Positions 8,180-16,410 of a DNA stretch of 64,000 nucleotides are shown one piece after another; within the stretch, counting starts at the first letter, position 1, and each line of letters begins with the position of its first letter. The translations under genes and the position numbers were made by a program. The notes under the pieces are model-generated. The model was not told where the DNA came from. It saw nothing but the letters and a program-made list of their open reading frames with translations, and made no database searches. The stretch comes from JANRKF01 sp964518725 (lineage in GTDB: Bacteria > Pseudomonadota > Alphaproteobacteria > Rickettsiales > SXRF01): positions 1-64,000 of the forward strand of contig CAZFKP010000011.1 of NCBI GenBank assembly GCA_964518725.1, in the 5' to 3' direction.

Positions 8180-8814
8180 TGCAACGCCCTCACGAGGACT
8201 ACCAGAAAACCCACCGCTCCCCGCGGGTGCTCATCGTTGCCAATAAGCTGGAAGAATACCAGGGCGAGTACGATGAGTACGATATTGAGGCCGCGACCCG
8301 CCACATGGCCTCGGAACTCGGCTGTTACTGTATGCAGATGTGCTCTGATTCGCCGAACAATGTGCATGTGCTGGTTCCGGGGAAATACCAGTCGACCATC
8401 GGGCAAATGCTGCAGAAGGTTTTTGACCAGGCCGCAGCCAACCAACAACCCTATGATGTGATTATCGTCGATTCTGAAAAATGCGCTGATGAAATCCGGC
8501 GGATAGCGGCAACCATGAACCCCAAACCCGGTATACTGGTCTTCACCGGCCGCGATATGGGTCTAGCCGCCTCCTTGCGGAATGCCGGAACGCCGGCATT
8601 CCATTCTCTTGACATACTCCCAGACAAAAATCACCGCTGCGTGTACGATGAACAGGTGAAAGCCGCGCTGGGGGAAGAGGGGATTAAACGCCTCGAAGTC
8701 GCGCCCGACCAGAAAAATTCCTACGACCAGTGGTCGGATGATACAAAACGGGCGAGTGAAGTGGTACCTGCCGGTGTCGCCCGAACGGTAACGAGCTTTG
8801 CGGTCAGACGATAG
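8176..8814 (+). CDS. Unknown protein with receiver-like alpha/beta pattern
   Basis: I do not recognise this 212-residue protein. Its strand pattern suggests a small Rossmann or response-regulator-like fold: a first strand RVLIVANK, a central strand ending in acidic residues (YDVIIVDSEKC, where a receiver would carry its phospho-acceptor Asp), and a third strand GILVFTGRDMG followed by LRNAGTPAFHSLDILP. The N-terminus is acidic (EEYQGEYDEYDIEAA) and the C-terminal 40 residues look disordered. No output domain is present. It starts on an ATG overlapping the stop codon of the coiled-coil gene, so both are made from one transcript. The receiver-like reading is an inference from pattern only. Confidence 0.7.
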   Translation: MMQRPHEDYQKTHRSPRVLIVANKLEEYQGEYDEYDIEAATRHMASELGCYCMQMCSDSPNNVHVLVPGKYQSTIGQMLQKVFDQAAANQQPYDVIIVDSEKCADEIRRIAATMNPKPGILVFTGRDMGLAASLRNAGTPAFHSLDILPDKNHRCVYDEQVKAALGEEGIKRLEVAPDQKNSYDQWSDDTKRASEVVPAGVARTVTSFAVRR

Positions 8815-8832
8815 CTACCCTCAAATTCCTGC

Positions 8833-8860
8833 TTGACAGCCAAAGCTTAAACGTTAGATT
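8833..8860 (+). promoter_or_regulatory. Sigma-70-type promoter of tRNA-Ala
   Basis: A consensus -35 box TTGACA at 8833-8838 and a -10 box TAGATT at 8855-8860 are separated by 16 bases. They end 20 bases before the mature tRNA-Ala, which fits a short 5' leader. Confidence 0.7.
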
Positions 8861-8880
8861 CCACCACCTTGACCAATCGT

Positions 8881-8956
8881 GGGGGCGTAGCTCAGTTGGT
8901 AGAGCACTTGATTTGCATTCAAGATGTCGCAGGTTCGATTCCTGTCGCCTCCACCA
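8881..8956 (+). tRNA. tRNA-Ala (anticodon TGC)
   Basis: The 76-base cloverleaf folds completely. The acceptor GGGGGCG pairs with CGCCTCC, including the G3-U70 wobble that identifies alanine tRNAs. The D arm is GTAGCTCAGTTGGTAGAGCAC, split here only by its loop; the anticodon stem CTTGA/TCAAG encloses TTTGCAT with anticodon TGC; the T arm is GCAGG-TTCGATT-CCTGT. CCA is encoded. It stands alone and is not part of an rRNA operon in this window. Confidence 0.97.
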
Positions 8957-9007
8957 GTTTCACATTTTCCTATATTTGCAAAAAACATCGTGGCATACAG
9001 TTCGTCT

Positions 9008-10297
9008 ATGACACAACCGTTACGCATTGCCATTGCCGGGCTTGGCACCGTCGGCACCAGCACCGTCGCCATTCTTGAAGGGCAGCGCGCGGGCTTGCGC
9101 GCCCGCACCGGTCGCGACATGCAGATCGTCACCGTGTCCGCCCGCGACGCAAAAAAAGAACGCAGCGTCGATATCCGGCCTTACCGCTTTGAACCCGACC
9201 CGGTGGCGCTGGCCAGTGCCGCCGATGTCGACGTGGTGGTCGAGCTGATGGGCGGCGCAGAAGGTGCAGCACGGACGCTGGTGGAAACAGCGCTCGCCAA
9301 CAAGAAACACGTGGTGACGGCGAATAAGGCGCTCATCGCCACCCATGGCGCGCATCTTGCCGCCACGGCAGAAAAGAATGGTATTGCACTACAGTTTGAA
9401 GCAGCGGTCGCGGGCGGCATCCCGATCTTAAAAACCCTGCGCGAAGGGCTGTCCGCTAACCGCATTACCCGCGTCATCGGTATTTTGAACGGCACCTGCA
9501 ACTACATCCTCACCCATATGTGGGAAGGTAAGCGCAGTTTCGAGGATATGCTCGCCGAAGCGCAAAGGCTTGGCTATGCCGAGGCGGATCCAACCTTCGA
9601 CGTTGGCGGCATCGACGCGGCGCACAAGCTCGCCATCCTCACCGCGCTGGCCTACGGCGTAGCGCCGGATCTGGGGACGCTCCATATTGAAGGTATCACC
9701 AATATCACCTTGCGTGACATGCAATTTGCCGATGAGCTGGGCTATGCCATCAGGCTGGTGGGTATTACCAGCCAAAGCGAAGCCGGTATTTTGCAGCGTG
9801 TGCATCCCTACCTCGTCGCCAAAGGCTCAAGCCTCGCCGGGGTACGAGGCGTGCTGGGCGCCGTGCAGGTGCAGGGCGACAGCGTCGGCACCGTCTTCAT
9901 GCAGGGGCAAGGCGCTGGTGGCAACCCGACCGCATCGTCGGTGGTCGCTGACCTGGTGGATGTGGCGCGCCATCACCATACACCGGCGTTCGGTGTTTCG
10001 GCAAGCACGCTGCAATCGATGCGCGCCGCGCCGATGGCGGAGCTCGCAAGCGCCTATTACATTCGTTTGGGCGTCGTCGACAAGCCGGGCGTGCTGGCCG
10101 ACATCACGGCGATTTTCAGGGATGCCGGCATCTCGCTCAAATCTTTCCTGCAACATGGGCATGCGGCGGGCGAGAAAGTCTATGTCGTGGCCGCCACCCA
10201 CACCACCACCGAAGCGGGCATACAAAAAGCGCTTGCGATGATTGCCAAACAGAATAGCATCCTCGAACCCCCGTTCAGTATAAGGATTGAAGAATGA
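9008..10297 (+). CDS. hom: Homoserine dehydrogenase
   Basis: This enzyme reduces aspartate semialdehyde to homoserine, the branch point to threonine and methionine. The 429 residues comprise an N-terminal NAD(P)-binding domain (IAGLGTVGTSTVAIL, then ANKKHVVTANKALIATHG), a catalytic domain (AGGIPILKTLREGL, ILNGTCNYILTHM, AEADPTFDVGGIDAAHKLAIL), and a C-terminal ACT domain (YYIRLGVVDKPGVLADITAIF) for allosteric feedback, usually by threonine. The start at 9008 (MTQPLRIAI) is the first ATG outside the tRNA-Ala gene. Its stop overlaps the glpX start by ATGA. In many alphaproteobacteria an AlaC-like aminotransferase precedes hom; here that gene is about 30 kb away. Confidence 0.96.
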   Translation: MTQPLRIAIAGLGTVGTSTVAILEGQRAGLRARTGRDMQIVTVSARDAKKERSVDIRPYRFEPDPVALASAADVDVVVELMGGAEGAARTLVETALANKKHVVTANKALIATHGAHLAATAEKNGIALQFEAAVAGGIPILKTLREGLSANRITRVIGILNGTCNYILTHMWEGKRSFEDMLAEAQRLGYAEADPTFDVGGIDAAHKLAILTALAYGVAPDLGTLHIEGITNITLRDMQFADELGYAIRLVGITSQSEAGILQRVHPYLVAKGSSLAGVRGVLGAVQVQGDSVGTVFMQGQGAGGNPTASSVVADLVDVARHHHTPAFGVSASTLQSMRAAPMAELASAYYIRLGVVDKPGVLADITAIFRDAGISLKSFLQHGHAAGEKVYVVAATHTTTEAGIQKALAMIAKQNSILEPPFSIRIEE

Positions 10298-11316
10298 GTA
10301 TGGCACAGAAAAAAGAACCATCTACGCAGGGCACGTCGCAAACCGGCTTCTGGTCGGATCGTAATTTCGCGCTGGAAGCGGTGCGCGTCACCGAAGCGGC
10401 GGCGCTCGCCAGCTTCCAGTGGATGGGCAAGGGCAAAGAAAAAGACGCCGATGCGGCAGCGGTGAAAGCCATGCGCGAAGCGTTGAATGGACTGGCGATT
10501 GACGGCACGGTGGTCATCGGTGAAGGTGAGCGTGACAAGGCGCCCATGCTCTATATCGGCGAGAAGGTCGGCAGCGCGCCGGGCGTGGGGCCTCAGGTCG
10601 ATATCGCCCTTGACCCGCTCGAAGGCACCACCATCTGCGCCAAGGGCGGGGTGAATTCACTGGCGGTGATTGCGATCGCCGAGAAGGGCGGGTTCCTGCA
10701 CGCGCCGGACGTGTATATGGAAAAGATCGCCGTCGGCGGCGGCTTGCCGGAAGGCGTGGTGGCGTTGGACAACAGCCCAGCCAATAATCTGAAAAGCCTT
10801 GCCAAAGCCAAGAAATGTGAGGTGTCGGATCTATTGGTCGTGATCCTCGACCGCGACCGCCACGCCGACATGATCGCCAGCGTGCGCGAAGCCGGCGCAC
10901 GTATCCAGCTCATCGCCGATGGCGATGTGGCAGGGGTCATCGCCACCTCCCGCGAAGGCACCGGCGTCGATATGTATATGGGCATCGGCGGCGCACCGGA
11001 AGGTGTGCTCGCAGCGGCGGCGCTCCGCTCCATCGGCGGCCAGATGCAGGGGCGACTGCTGTTTTCCGCGCAGGAAGAAAAAGACCGCGCCAAACGCATG
11101 GGCATTGACGACCTCTCTAAAATCTACACCATGGGCGAGCTGGCCAAGGGCGATGTGATGTTCGCCGCCACCGGCGTGACCGATGGCTCAATGCTGAGGG
11201 GCGTGCGGCGCTTCCCTGGCGGGGCGCATACCCATTCTATCATCATGCGCTCCAAAACCGGCACCGTGCGCGTCATCGAAGCGGAACATAATTTCAATCG
11301 CAAAACCTGGTGGTAG
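10294..11316 (+). CDS. glpX: Class II fructose-1,6-bisphosphatase
   Basis: GlpX dephosphorylates fructose-1,6-bisphosphate in gluconeogenesis. The 340-residue protein has the family hallmarks: FALEAVRVTEAAALASFQWMG near the N-terminus, DGTVVIGEGERDKAPML, DIALDPLEGTTICAKG with the metal-binding DPLEGT, and the C-terminal GVTDGSMLRGVRRFPGGAHTHS. It is coupled to hom by an ATGA overlap. With class I aldolase and Pgk/Gap in the window it completes the reverse route from triose phosphates to fructose-6-phosphate. Confidence 0.95.
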   Translation: MSMAQKKEPSTQGTSQTGFWSDRNFALEAVRVTEAAALASFQWMGKGKEKDADAAAVKAMREALNGLAIDGTVVIGEGERDKAPMLYIGEKVGSAPGVGPQVDIALDPLEGTTICAKGGVNSLAVIAIAEKGGFLHAPDVYMEKIAVGGGLPEGVVALDNSPANNLKSLAKAKKCEVSDLLVVILDRDRHADMIASVREAGARIQLIADGDVAGVIATSREGTGVDMYMGIGGAPEGVLAAAALRSIGGQMQGRLLFSAQEEKDRAKRMGIDDLSKIYTMGELAKGDVMFAATGVTDGSMLRGVRRFPGGAHTHSIIMRSKTGTVRVIEAEHNFNRKTWW

Positions 11317-11342
11317 CAGTCTATAAACAGGAGGGTTAGATT

Positions 11343-12068
11343 TTGAAACGGGGTTTTACTTTACTTGAGCTTTCAATCACGCTGGTTATCATCGGTCTAT
11401 TAGTTGCGGCCATCGTGGTCGGCAAAGAGATGATCGAGAACTCTAAGGAGCGGAAATTTTATGCGGAATTGCAAAAACTCAGCACCTCTACCACAACATT
11501 TCGTCTTAAATATAATGGCTATCCCGGCGACCTTGCCAACGCTACACAATTCTGGGGAACCGACGCAAGCTGCCCCGCTACTCCGTATAATACGGTAAAG
11601 AAACAAGCAACCTGCAACGGGAATAATAATGGTAAAATCGCCGTTTGCTGCGGAGATGAGACATATGAAATGCACCGCTACTGGCAGCACCTTTCCAATG
11701 CCGGACTCTTTGAAGGAAGCTTTACCGGAGCCTCCGGTCCGGGCGTCAACTATAGCGTTGAACCCTACATCAACACTCCACCCAGTGTCTATGGAGGATG
11801 CATGACCTTGCAATCGACAGTAGCAGAATATGGCGGCCAAGGTATCTGGATTGGAACCTTTACTCCCACTTCACACTGCACATCGCCGCTATTTACACCG
11901 TTGCAGATCAAACGCATGGATACCAAATTTGACGATGGAAGATATAATTCTGGATTTATCATCTCTTTTAGCGGAGGTGACAGTCCAAACTGCATTTCCG
12001 GCGGTGATTATAATATAGCGCTTACGACGCCGCAATGCGTCATGCGCTATGCGCTATGGCTTAATTGA
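11343..12068 (+). CDS. Type IV prepilin-like protein, cysteine-rich
   Basis: A 241-residue protein with a class III (prepilin) signal: a short basic leader KRG, then FTLLELSITLVIIGLLVAAIVV, with cleavage expected between Gly and Phe and the conserved Glu at mature position 5. The following YAELQKLSTSTTTFRLKYNGYPGDL is the usual start of the globular domain of minor-pilin-like proteins. The globular part has many cysteines (for example AVCCGDE and GGCMTL), suggesting disulfides in the periplasm. It starts with TTG at 11343 behind a good AGGAGG site. No assembly genes are adjacent; the only other candidate part in the window is the secretin at 21663-23513. It is visibly AT-richer than glpX. Confidence 0.85.
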   Translation: MKRGFTLLELSITLVIIGLLVAAIVVGKEMIENSKERKFYAELQKLSTSTTTFRLKYNGYPGDLANATQFWGTDASCPATPYNTVKKQATCNGNNNGKIAVCCGDETYEMHRYWQHLSNAGLFEGSFTGASGPGVNYSVEPYINTPPSVYGGCMTLQSTVAEYGGQGIWIGTFTPTSHCTSPLFTPLQIKRMDTKFDDGRYNSGFIISFSGGDSPNCISGGDYNIALTTPQCVMRYALWLN

Positions 12069-12112
12069 GTATTTTACGTTTTGGAAACCTTTTAGTCTTA
12101 CACTTCAAATCA

Positions 12113-12436
12113 ATGCGTTTTGTTTCTGAATTCTCCGAAGCCCGTTTTACCTTGTCGCGCCGCGCCGCAGGGCCGCTTTGCTGCGTGCTGATGATGTTTT
12201 ACCTGGGCTTCCACGCGGTGTCCGGCGAGCGCGGGTTATTCGCGCTGTTCAAGGAGAGCAGGAAGCTGGAGCTGCTTTCCGCCGAGCTTGCTTCCATCCG
12301 CGAAAACCGCGCCGAAATGGAAAAGAAAATCAAGCTGATGAGCAATAACTCCCTCGACCTCGACATGCTGGATGAGCAGGCGCGCACAATCCTGGGTCTT
12401 GCCGGAAAAGACGAAGTGGTACTGTTTACAAAATAG
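12113..12436 (+). CDS. FtsB/DivIC-family septum formation initiator
   Basis: A 107-residue bitopic protein: a short cytoplasmic N-terminus, one membrane segment (AAGPLCCVLMMFYLGFHAV) and a periplasmic coiled coil (SRKLELLSAELASIRENRAEMEKKIKLMSN), ending in LDMLDEQARTILGLAGKDEVVLF, which is characteristic of the FtsB/DivIC family. Such proteins link FtsL and FtsQ in the divisome. The ATG at 12113 is preferred to an upstream TTG at 12065 that would overlap the pilin gene and lengthen the cytoplasmic tail. In alphaproteobacteria this gene commonly precedes pdhA; here one unknown gene is inserted between them. Confidence 0.85.
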   Translation: MRFVSEFSEARFTLSRRAAGPLCCVLMMFYLGFHAVSGERGLFALFKESRKLELLSAELASIRENRAEMEKKIKLMSNNSLDLDMLDEQARTILGLAGKDEVVLFTK

Positions 12437-12459
12437 TAAAGATCGTGTAACCGGTGCGG

Positions 12460-13605
12460 ATGCGCTGCAATCTTTACCATATTAACCCGTTCCGCAAGAC
12501 CTCCGAACCGACGATGCTTGAAGCCGACCGGTTCCCGTGGGGAAAGCGCACAGTGCTGTGCATCGGCGGCGTGGACACCACGACCACCAGTTCGGCCGCA
12601 AGCTTTGCGCGACAGGCTGCGTCGATGATCGGAAAGCCAGCTATCGCCGAATATGGCGTGCAGCTTCTGTCCGCCGTTTACCCGGATTCGGTGGCGGCAC
12701 AGCGGCAGGAAATCACCGACCTGACAACGCTGAAGGGCGAACCGAAGACCCACTGCCGCGCACATTATGGCCAAGAAATCTCCGATCAATGGATGGAAGA
12801 AATTTTCCTCCCGCACATTCGCAAGACCCTTGCCACCGCGAGCAATCATGATGCCGCTGCGGAAAAGCTTTCCGAAGATTTTTCTAAACTCACTATCTTT
12901 GCCTTCAGCCTGGGGAGCTACGTGACAAACAGCCTCCACACCGCACTGAAGCGCACGCTGCAGGAAGAAGGCTTCAATGCCGCGCAAACAACGCACATGC
13001 TCCGCCAAGTGCATGTTCTTACCATCGGCGATATCGGCATCTGGCATACCCAGCCGCGGGAGGGGTGGGATTTTACCTCGCTGCACACCGCCTCCACCAA
13101 GGATTTTTATGTCCGCTCCGCCACCAATATCCGCGACAAGGGTGAGCGCTTCCTGACGCTTGCGAACAAGCCGCACATCGGGCTGATGCTCCACAGCCTG
13201 TCACCAACTGGCCATGTCGTTAATGAGGTGGATGGCGAGCACGACCTCATGGATATCGGAATTACCCACAGTGATAAAAAAGTGCCCGGCCACCATCCGC
13301 GCACGTACACCCACCCAAGAATCAGCGAATATCCCGGCGGGCTGTTTGTGCCAACCGCGCTGGAAGTGGTGCTGCGTAATATGGTGTCGCGGGACACCCA
13401 GCCTGCCAAGAATATCCAAACGCTCCTGCAGCCCCAAAACGGTACATTTGCAGGGGAAATGAGCACAACAGATTATTACGAAACACGGCTGGCGCACTAT
13501 CTGGGCGAAGGCGGCAGCAACGTACATATCTTCGACCAATGGCCGAAAGATTGGCGTGGAGCGGCAAAAACACGGCAATCAGCACCCGGTAGTTTCATTT
13601 CCTGA
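12460..13605 (+). CDS. Unknown protein, possible alpha/beta-hydrolase-like
   Basis: I do not recognise this protein of up to 381 residues. Near residues 148-158 it has a strand-turn-helix FAFSLGSYVTNSLH that resembles a nucleophile elbow with a serine (FSLGS), and the N-terminal strand TVLCIGGVDTTTTSS is followed by a long helical region. Several conserved-looking His and Asp residues follow (GDIGIWH, HDLMDIGITHSD, GHHPRTYTHP), compatible with a hydrolase, but no complete catalytic triad can be assigned. No signal peptide or membrane segment is seen. The start is uncertain: ATG 12460 is the first, and ATG 12514 (MLEADRFPWG) is an alternative. It lies between the DivIC-like gene and pdhA on the same strand. 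Confidence 0.7.
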   Translation: MRCNLYHINPFRKTSEPTMLEADRFPWGKRTVLCIGGVDTTTTSSAASFARQAASMIGKPAIAEYGVQLLSAVYPDSVAAQRQEITDLTTLKGEPKTHCRAHYGQEISDQWMEEIFLPHIRKTLATASNHDAAAEKLSEDFSKLTIFAFSLGSYVTNSLHTALKRTLQEEGFNAAQTTHMLRQVHVLTIGDIGIWHTQPREGWDFTSLHTASTKDFYVRSATNIRDKGERFLTLANKPHIGLMLHSLSPTGHVVNEVDGEHDLMDIGITHSDKKVPGHHPRTYTHPRISEYPGGLFVPTALEVVLRNMVSRDTQPAKNIQTLLQPQNGTFAGEMSTTDYYETRLAHYLGEGGSNVHIFDQWPKDWRGAAKTRQSAPGSFIS

Positions 13606-13707
13606 TACTCCGTTTTGCTGCACTGCAACGTAAGATTGTGAGAGAAATACTTGCTTTTTTGCGTTATCATGGGTATTCACGCGCTGAATAATTTAAGTGG
13701 GAAACTC

Positions 13708-14730
13708 ATGAGTAAAGCCGCCGCCAAAGCGAATACAAGCACCACCAAACTGGAGCCTGCAAACACCAACAAACTCGACAAGAAACTCGCCCTCGAAATG
13801 TACCGCGAGATGCTTCTCATCCGCCGCTTCGAGGAAAAAGCCGGACAGCTGTACGGCATGGGTCTCATCGGCGGTTTCTGCCATTTATACATCGGCCAGG
13901 AAGCCGTCGTCACCGGTATGCAAAGCTGTATCACACCAAACGATGCCGTCATCACCTCCTACCGCGACCACGCGCATATGCTCGCCTGCGGCATGGACCC
14001 CAAAGGCATCATGGCCGAGCTCACCGGCCGCATCGGCGGCTTCTCCAAAGGCAAGGGCGGCTCGATGCACATGTTCTCCACCGAGAAACATTTCTACGGC
14101 GGCCACGGCATTGTCGGCGCGCAGGTGCCGCTCGGCACCGGCATCGCCTTCGCCCATAAATACCGCAATAACGGCGCACTCTCGCTCACCTATTTCGGGG
14201 ACGGATCGGTGAATCAAGGGCAAGTCTATGAAGCCTTTAACATGGCAAGCCTGTGGAAACTGCCGGTGATTTACATCATCGAGAATAACGAATACGCGAT
14301 GGGCACTTCGGTGAAACGCTCCCACTCCACCACCGAGCTGTTCCGCCGCGGCGAAGCATTCGGCATTCCGGGCAAGCAGGTAAACGGCATGGATGTGGCA
14401 GCCGTGCGCGAGGCCGGACTCGAAGCGGTGAAATGGGTGCGCGACGGCAACGGCCCCTTCCTGCTGGAGATGAAAACCTACCGCTATCGCGGCCACTCGA
14501 TGAGCGATCCGGCAAAATACCGCAGCAAAGAAGAAGTCGAAAATTTCAAGGAAAACCGAGATCCGATCGAAGGGTTAAAAGCTCGTATCATCCGCGAGGG
14601 GATCGCAACCGAGGACTCCCTCAAGGAGCTCGAAAAAGAAATCAAAATCATTGTGAACGATGCCGCACAGTTCGCGCAGGATTCACCCGAACCGCCGGAA
14701 TCCGAACTGTGGACGGATGTGACGGTGTGA
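13708..14730 (+). CDS. pdhA: Pyruvate dehydrogenase E1 component, alpha subunit
   Basis: E1 alpha decarboxylates pyruvate with ThDP together with PdhB. The 340-residue protein shows MLLIRRFEEKAGQLYGMG, SYRDHAHMLACGMDP, GRIGGFSKGKGGSMHMFS, the ThDP motif FGDGSVNQGQVYEAFNMASLW followed by YIIENNEYAMGTSV, and YRYRGHSMSDPAKYRSKEE, which contains the serine loop. The start ATG 13708 (MSKAAAKAN) is preferred to upstream in-frame codons because the Ala/Lys-rich leader is typical and the upstream part is AT-rich leader DNA. It heads the cluster pdhA - small lipoprotein - pdhB - unknown - pdhC - unknown; lpd is not in the window. Confidence 0.96.
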   Translation: MSKAAAKANTSTTKLEPANTNKLDKKLALEMYREMLLIRRFEEKAGQLYGMGLIGGFCHLYIGQEAVVTGMQSCITPNDAVITSYRDHAHMLACGMDPKGIMAELTGRIGGFSKGKGGSMHMFSTEKHFYGGHGIVGAQVPLGTGIAFAHKYRNNGALSLTYFGDGSVNQGQVYEAFNMASLWKLPVIYIIENNEYAMGTSVKRSHSTTELFRRGEAFGIPGKQVNGMDVAAVREAGLEAVKWVRDGNGPFLLEMKTYRYRGHSMSDPAKYRSKEEVENFKENRDPIEGLKARIIREGIATEDSLKELEKEIKIIVNDAAQFAQDSPEPPESELWTDVTV

Positions 14731-14731
14731 C

Positions 14732-14899
14732 ATGCGCGCGGTGCTTTTGTTATGCGTTGCGTTGCCGCTTTCGGGCTGCGTCTGTTTGCCGGAGGAGTCG
14801 AAAGGCGAATCCGTCGACCGTAACTACCTGAGCACCTGCTGGCATGCATTCGAGAACAGCTCAAATAAGCAAATCACCTTCCCTAAAGATGCCCTATAA
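14732..14899 (+). CDS. Small putative lipoprotein between pdhA and pdhB
   Basis: A 55-codon frame starting one base after the pdhA stop. It begins MRAVLLLCVALPLSGC, a short lipoprotein signal with a lipobox LSGC, so the mature protein would start at Cys16 and be only about 40 residues (VCLPEESKGESVDRNYL and on). It contains a second and third Cys (CVC, TCW). The gene ends 27 bases before the pdhB ATG and the two are in one transcript. No homologue comes to mind. The lipobox, the tight spacing and the clean stop support a real gene, but its size leaves room for chance. Confidence 0.5.
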   Translation: MRAVLLLCVALPLSGCVCLPEESKGESVDRNYLSTCWHAFENSSNKQITFPKDAL

Positions 14900-14926
14900 C
14901 CCATACTGACAAACCGGAGAACAGCC

Positions 14927-15922
14927 ATGACCCAACAAACATTACGAGTTGCCCTGCGCGATGCCATGGCGGAGGAAATGCGCCGCGACCCGGAAGTTTT
15001 TGTCATGGGCGAGGAAGTCGCCGAATATCAGGGCGCGTATAAAGTAACCGAGGGGCTTCTTGCCGAATTCGGTGATAAGCGCGTGGTCGATACCCCCATC
15101 ACCGAGCATGGATTTGCCGGGCTTGGCGTCGGTGCAGCGATGATGGGACTGAAACCCGTGGTCGAATTCATGACCTTTAACTTTGCGATGCAGGCGATGG
15201 ATCAGATCATCAACTCCGCCGCCAAAACCAATTACATGTCTGGCGGGCAGATACGCTGCCCCATCGTCTTCCGCGGACCCAACGGCGCGGCATCACGCGT
15301 CGCCGCCCAGCACTCGCAATGTTATGCCAGCTGGTACGCTCACATTCCCGGTCTGAAAGTGATTGCACCCTATGATGCAGCATCGGCCAAAGCGCTGCTG
15401 AAAGCCGCCATTCGCGATCCGAACCCGGTGATCTTTTTGGAAAACGAAATGCTCTACGGCGAAAAATTCGAAGTGCCGGAAGGCGATGACATCGTCGCTG
15501 AAATCGGCAAAGCTGCCGTCGTGCGCGAAGGGTCGGATGTTACCATCGTCGCCTTTTCCATCATGGTCGGCAAAGCGCTCGCCGCTGCCGAAGAATTGGC
15601 CAAAGAGGGCATCGAAGCCGAAGTGATTGACCTTCGTACCATCCGCCCGCTCGATACCGAAACGATTGTGGAATCGGTGAAAAAAACCAACCGCCTCGTC
15701 TCGGTCGAAGAAGGCTGGCCGGTTGCCGGCATCGGCAGCGAAATGGCCGCGATCATGATGGAGCAATGCTTCGATTACCTGGACGCACCAGTCAAGCGTA
15801 TCGCCGGCCTCGATGTGCCGCTGCCTTATGCGGCGAACCTTGAGAAGCTCTGCCTACCGCAAGCGCCGGACATTGTGAAAGCCGCTAAGGAAGTATGCTA
15901 CAGGCAGTCGGAAGCGGCCTGA
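14927..15922 (+). CDS. pdhB: Pyruvate dehydrogenase E1 component, beta subunit
   Basis: A 331-residue E1 beta subunit. The N-terminus TLRVALRDAMAEEMRRDPEVFVMGEEVAEYQGAYKVT is typical, followed by DTPITEHGFAGLGVGAAM, FMTFNFAMQAMDQIINSAAK, FRGPNGAASRVAAQHSQCY and the C-terminal VEEGWPVAGIGSEMAA. Some alphaproteobacterial PdhB proteins carry an N-terminal lipoyl domain; this one does not. A CCGGAG ribosome site lies about 9 bases before the ATG. It forms the alpha2beta2 E1 with PdhA. Confidence 0.96.
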   Translation: MTQQTLRVALRDAMAEEMRRDPEVFVMGEEVAEYQGAYKVTEGLLAEFGDKRVVDTPITEHGFAGLGVGAAMMGLKPVVEFMTFNFAMQAMDQIINSAAKTNYMSGGQIRCPIVFRGPNGAASRVAAQHSQCYASWYAHIPGLKVIAPYDAASAKALLKAAIRDPNPVIFLENEMLYGEKFEVPEGDDIVAEIGKAAVVREGSDVTIVAFSIMVGKALAAAEELAKEGIEAEVIDLRTIRPLDTETIVESVKKTNRLVSVEEGWPVAGIGSEMAAIMMEQCFDYLDAPVKRIAGLDVPLPYAANLEKLCLPQAPDIVKAAKEVCYRQSEAA

Positions 15923-15925
15923 GTC

Positions 15926-16342
15926 ATGGCTGCGCCATTCACTACAAAACAATTCGACCTCACGGATGGCAATACCGCAACGGTCGCAGAAACAATAACG
16001 CCCGAGGGGACGCGCACCACCGTTACTTTTAGTATTCCGCAAGCCGAATCCACGAGCCAATGGATGAGGGCGCTGGGTAGCAGGATACAGGTGGATACGA
16101 TGCTATTTGCAGAGACCGGAAAATTCACAGCCGGTGGTGCTTTTGGGGAAATCATCAGCGAGATGTTTTCAGGGAAAGGCCGGGGTGAGCCACCTCCCTC
16201 GCAGCCGCCTTCCGGTGGCATGGGGGGCACACCGGTGAGGCCGCCACACGCCCCAGATAGCGGATCCGGCGCCGTGGATCGCTACAGAACCATGGGCACC
16301 AGCGGATCCACCCCGCTTAACCCATGGAATCGGGGCGGATAA
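15926..16342 (+). CDS. Unknown protein within the pdh cluster
   Basis: A 138-residue protein with no family I recognise. Residues 1-85 look folded and beta-rich (TTKQFDLTDGNTATVAETITPEGTRTTVTF written in part here as alternating strands), with TSQWMRALGSRIQVDTMLFAETGKF. Residues 90-138 are a Gly/Pro/Ser-rich tail without structure. No signal peptide or membrane segment is present. It starts 4 bases after the pdhB stop and is followed by pdhC after 68 bp, so it is co-transcribed with the complex. Confidence 0.65.
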   Translation: MAAPFTTKQFDLTDGNTATVAETITPEGTRTTVTFSIPQAESTSQWMRALGSRIQVDTMLFAETGKFTAGGAFGEIISEMFSGKGRGEPPPSQPPSGGMGGTPVRPPHAPDSGSGAVDRYRTMGTSGSTPLNPWNRGG

Positions 16343-16410
16343 AAACCGTTGTCAGCCCCGTAACTTTGCCATAAACATAGTCTTTGTATCCATCCACGAC
16401 GAGTTGAACC

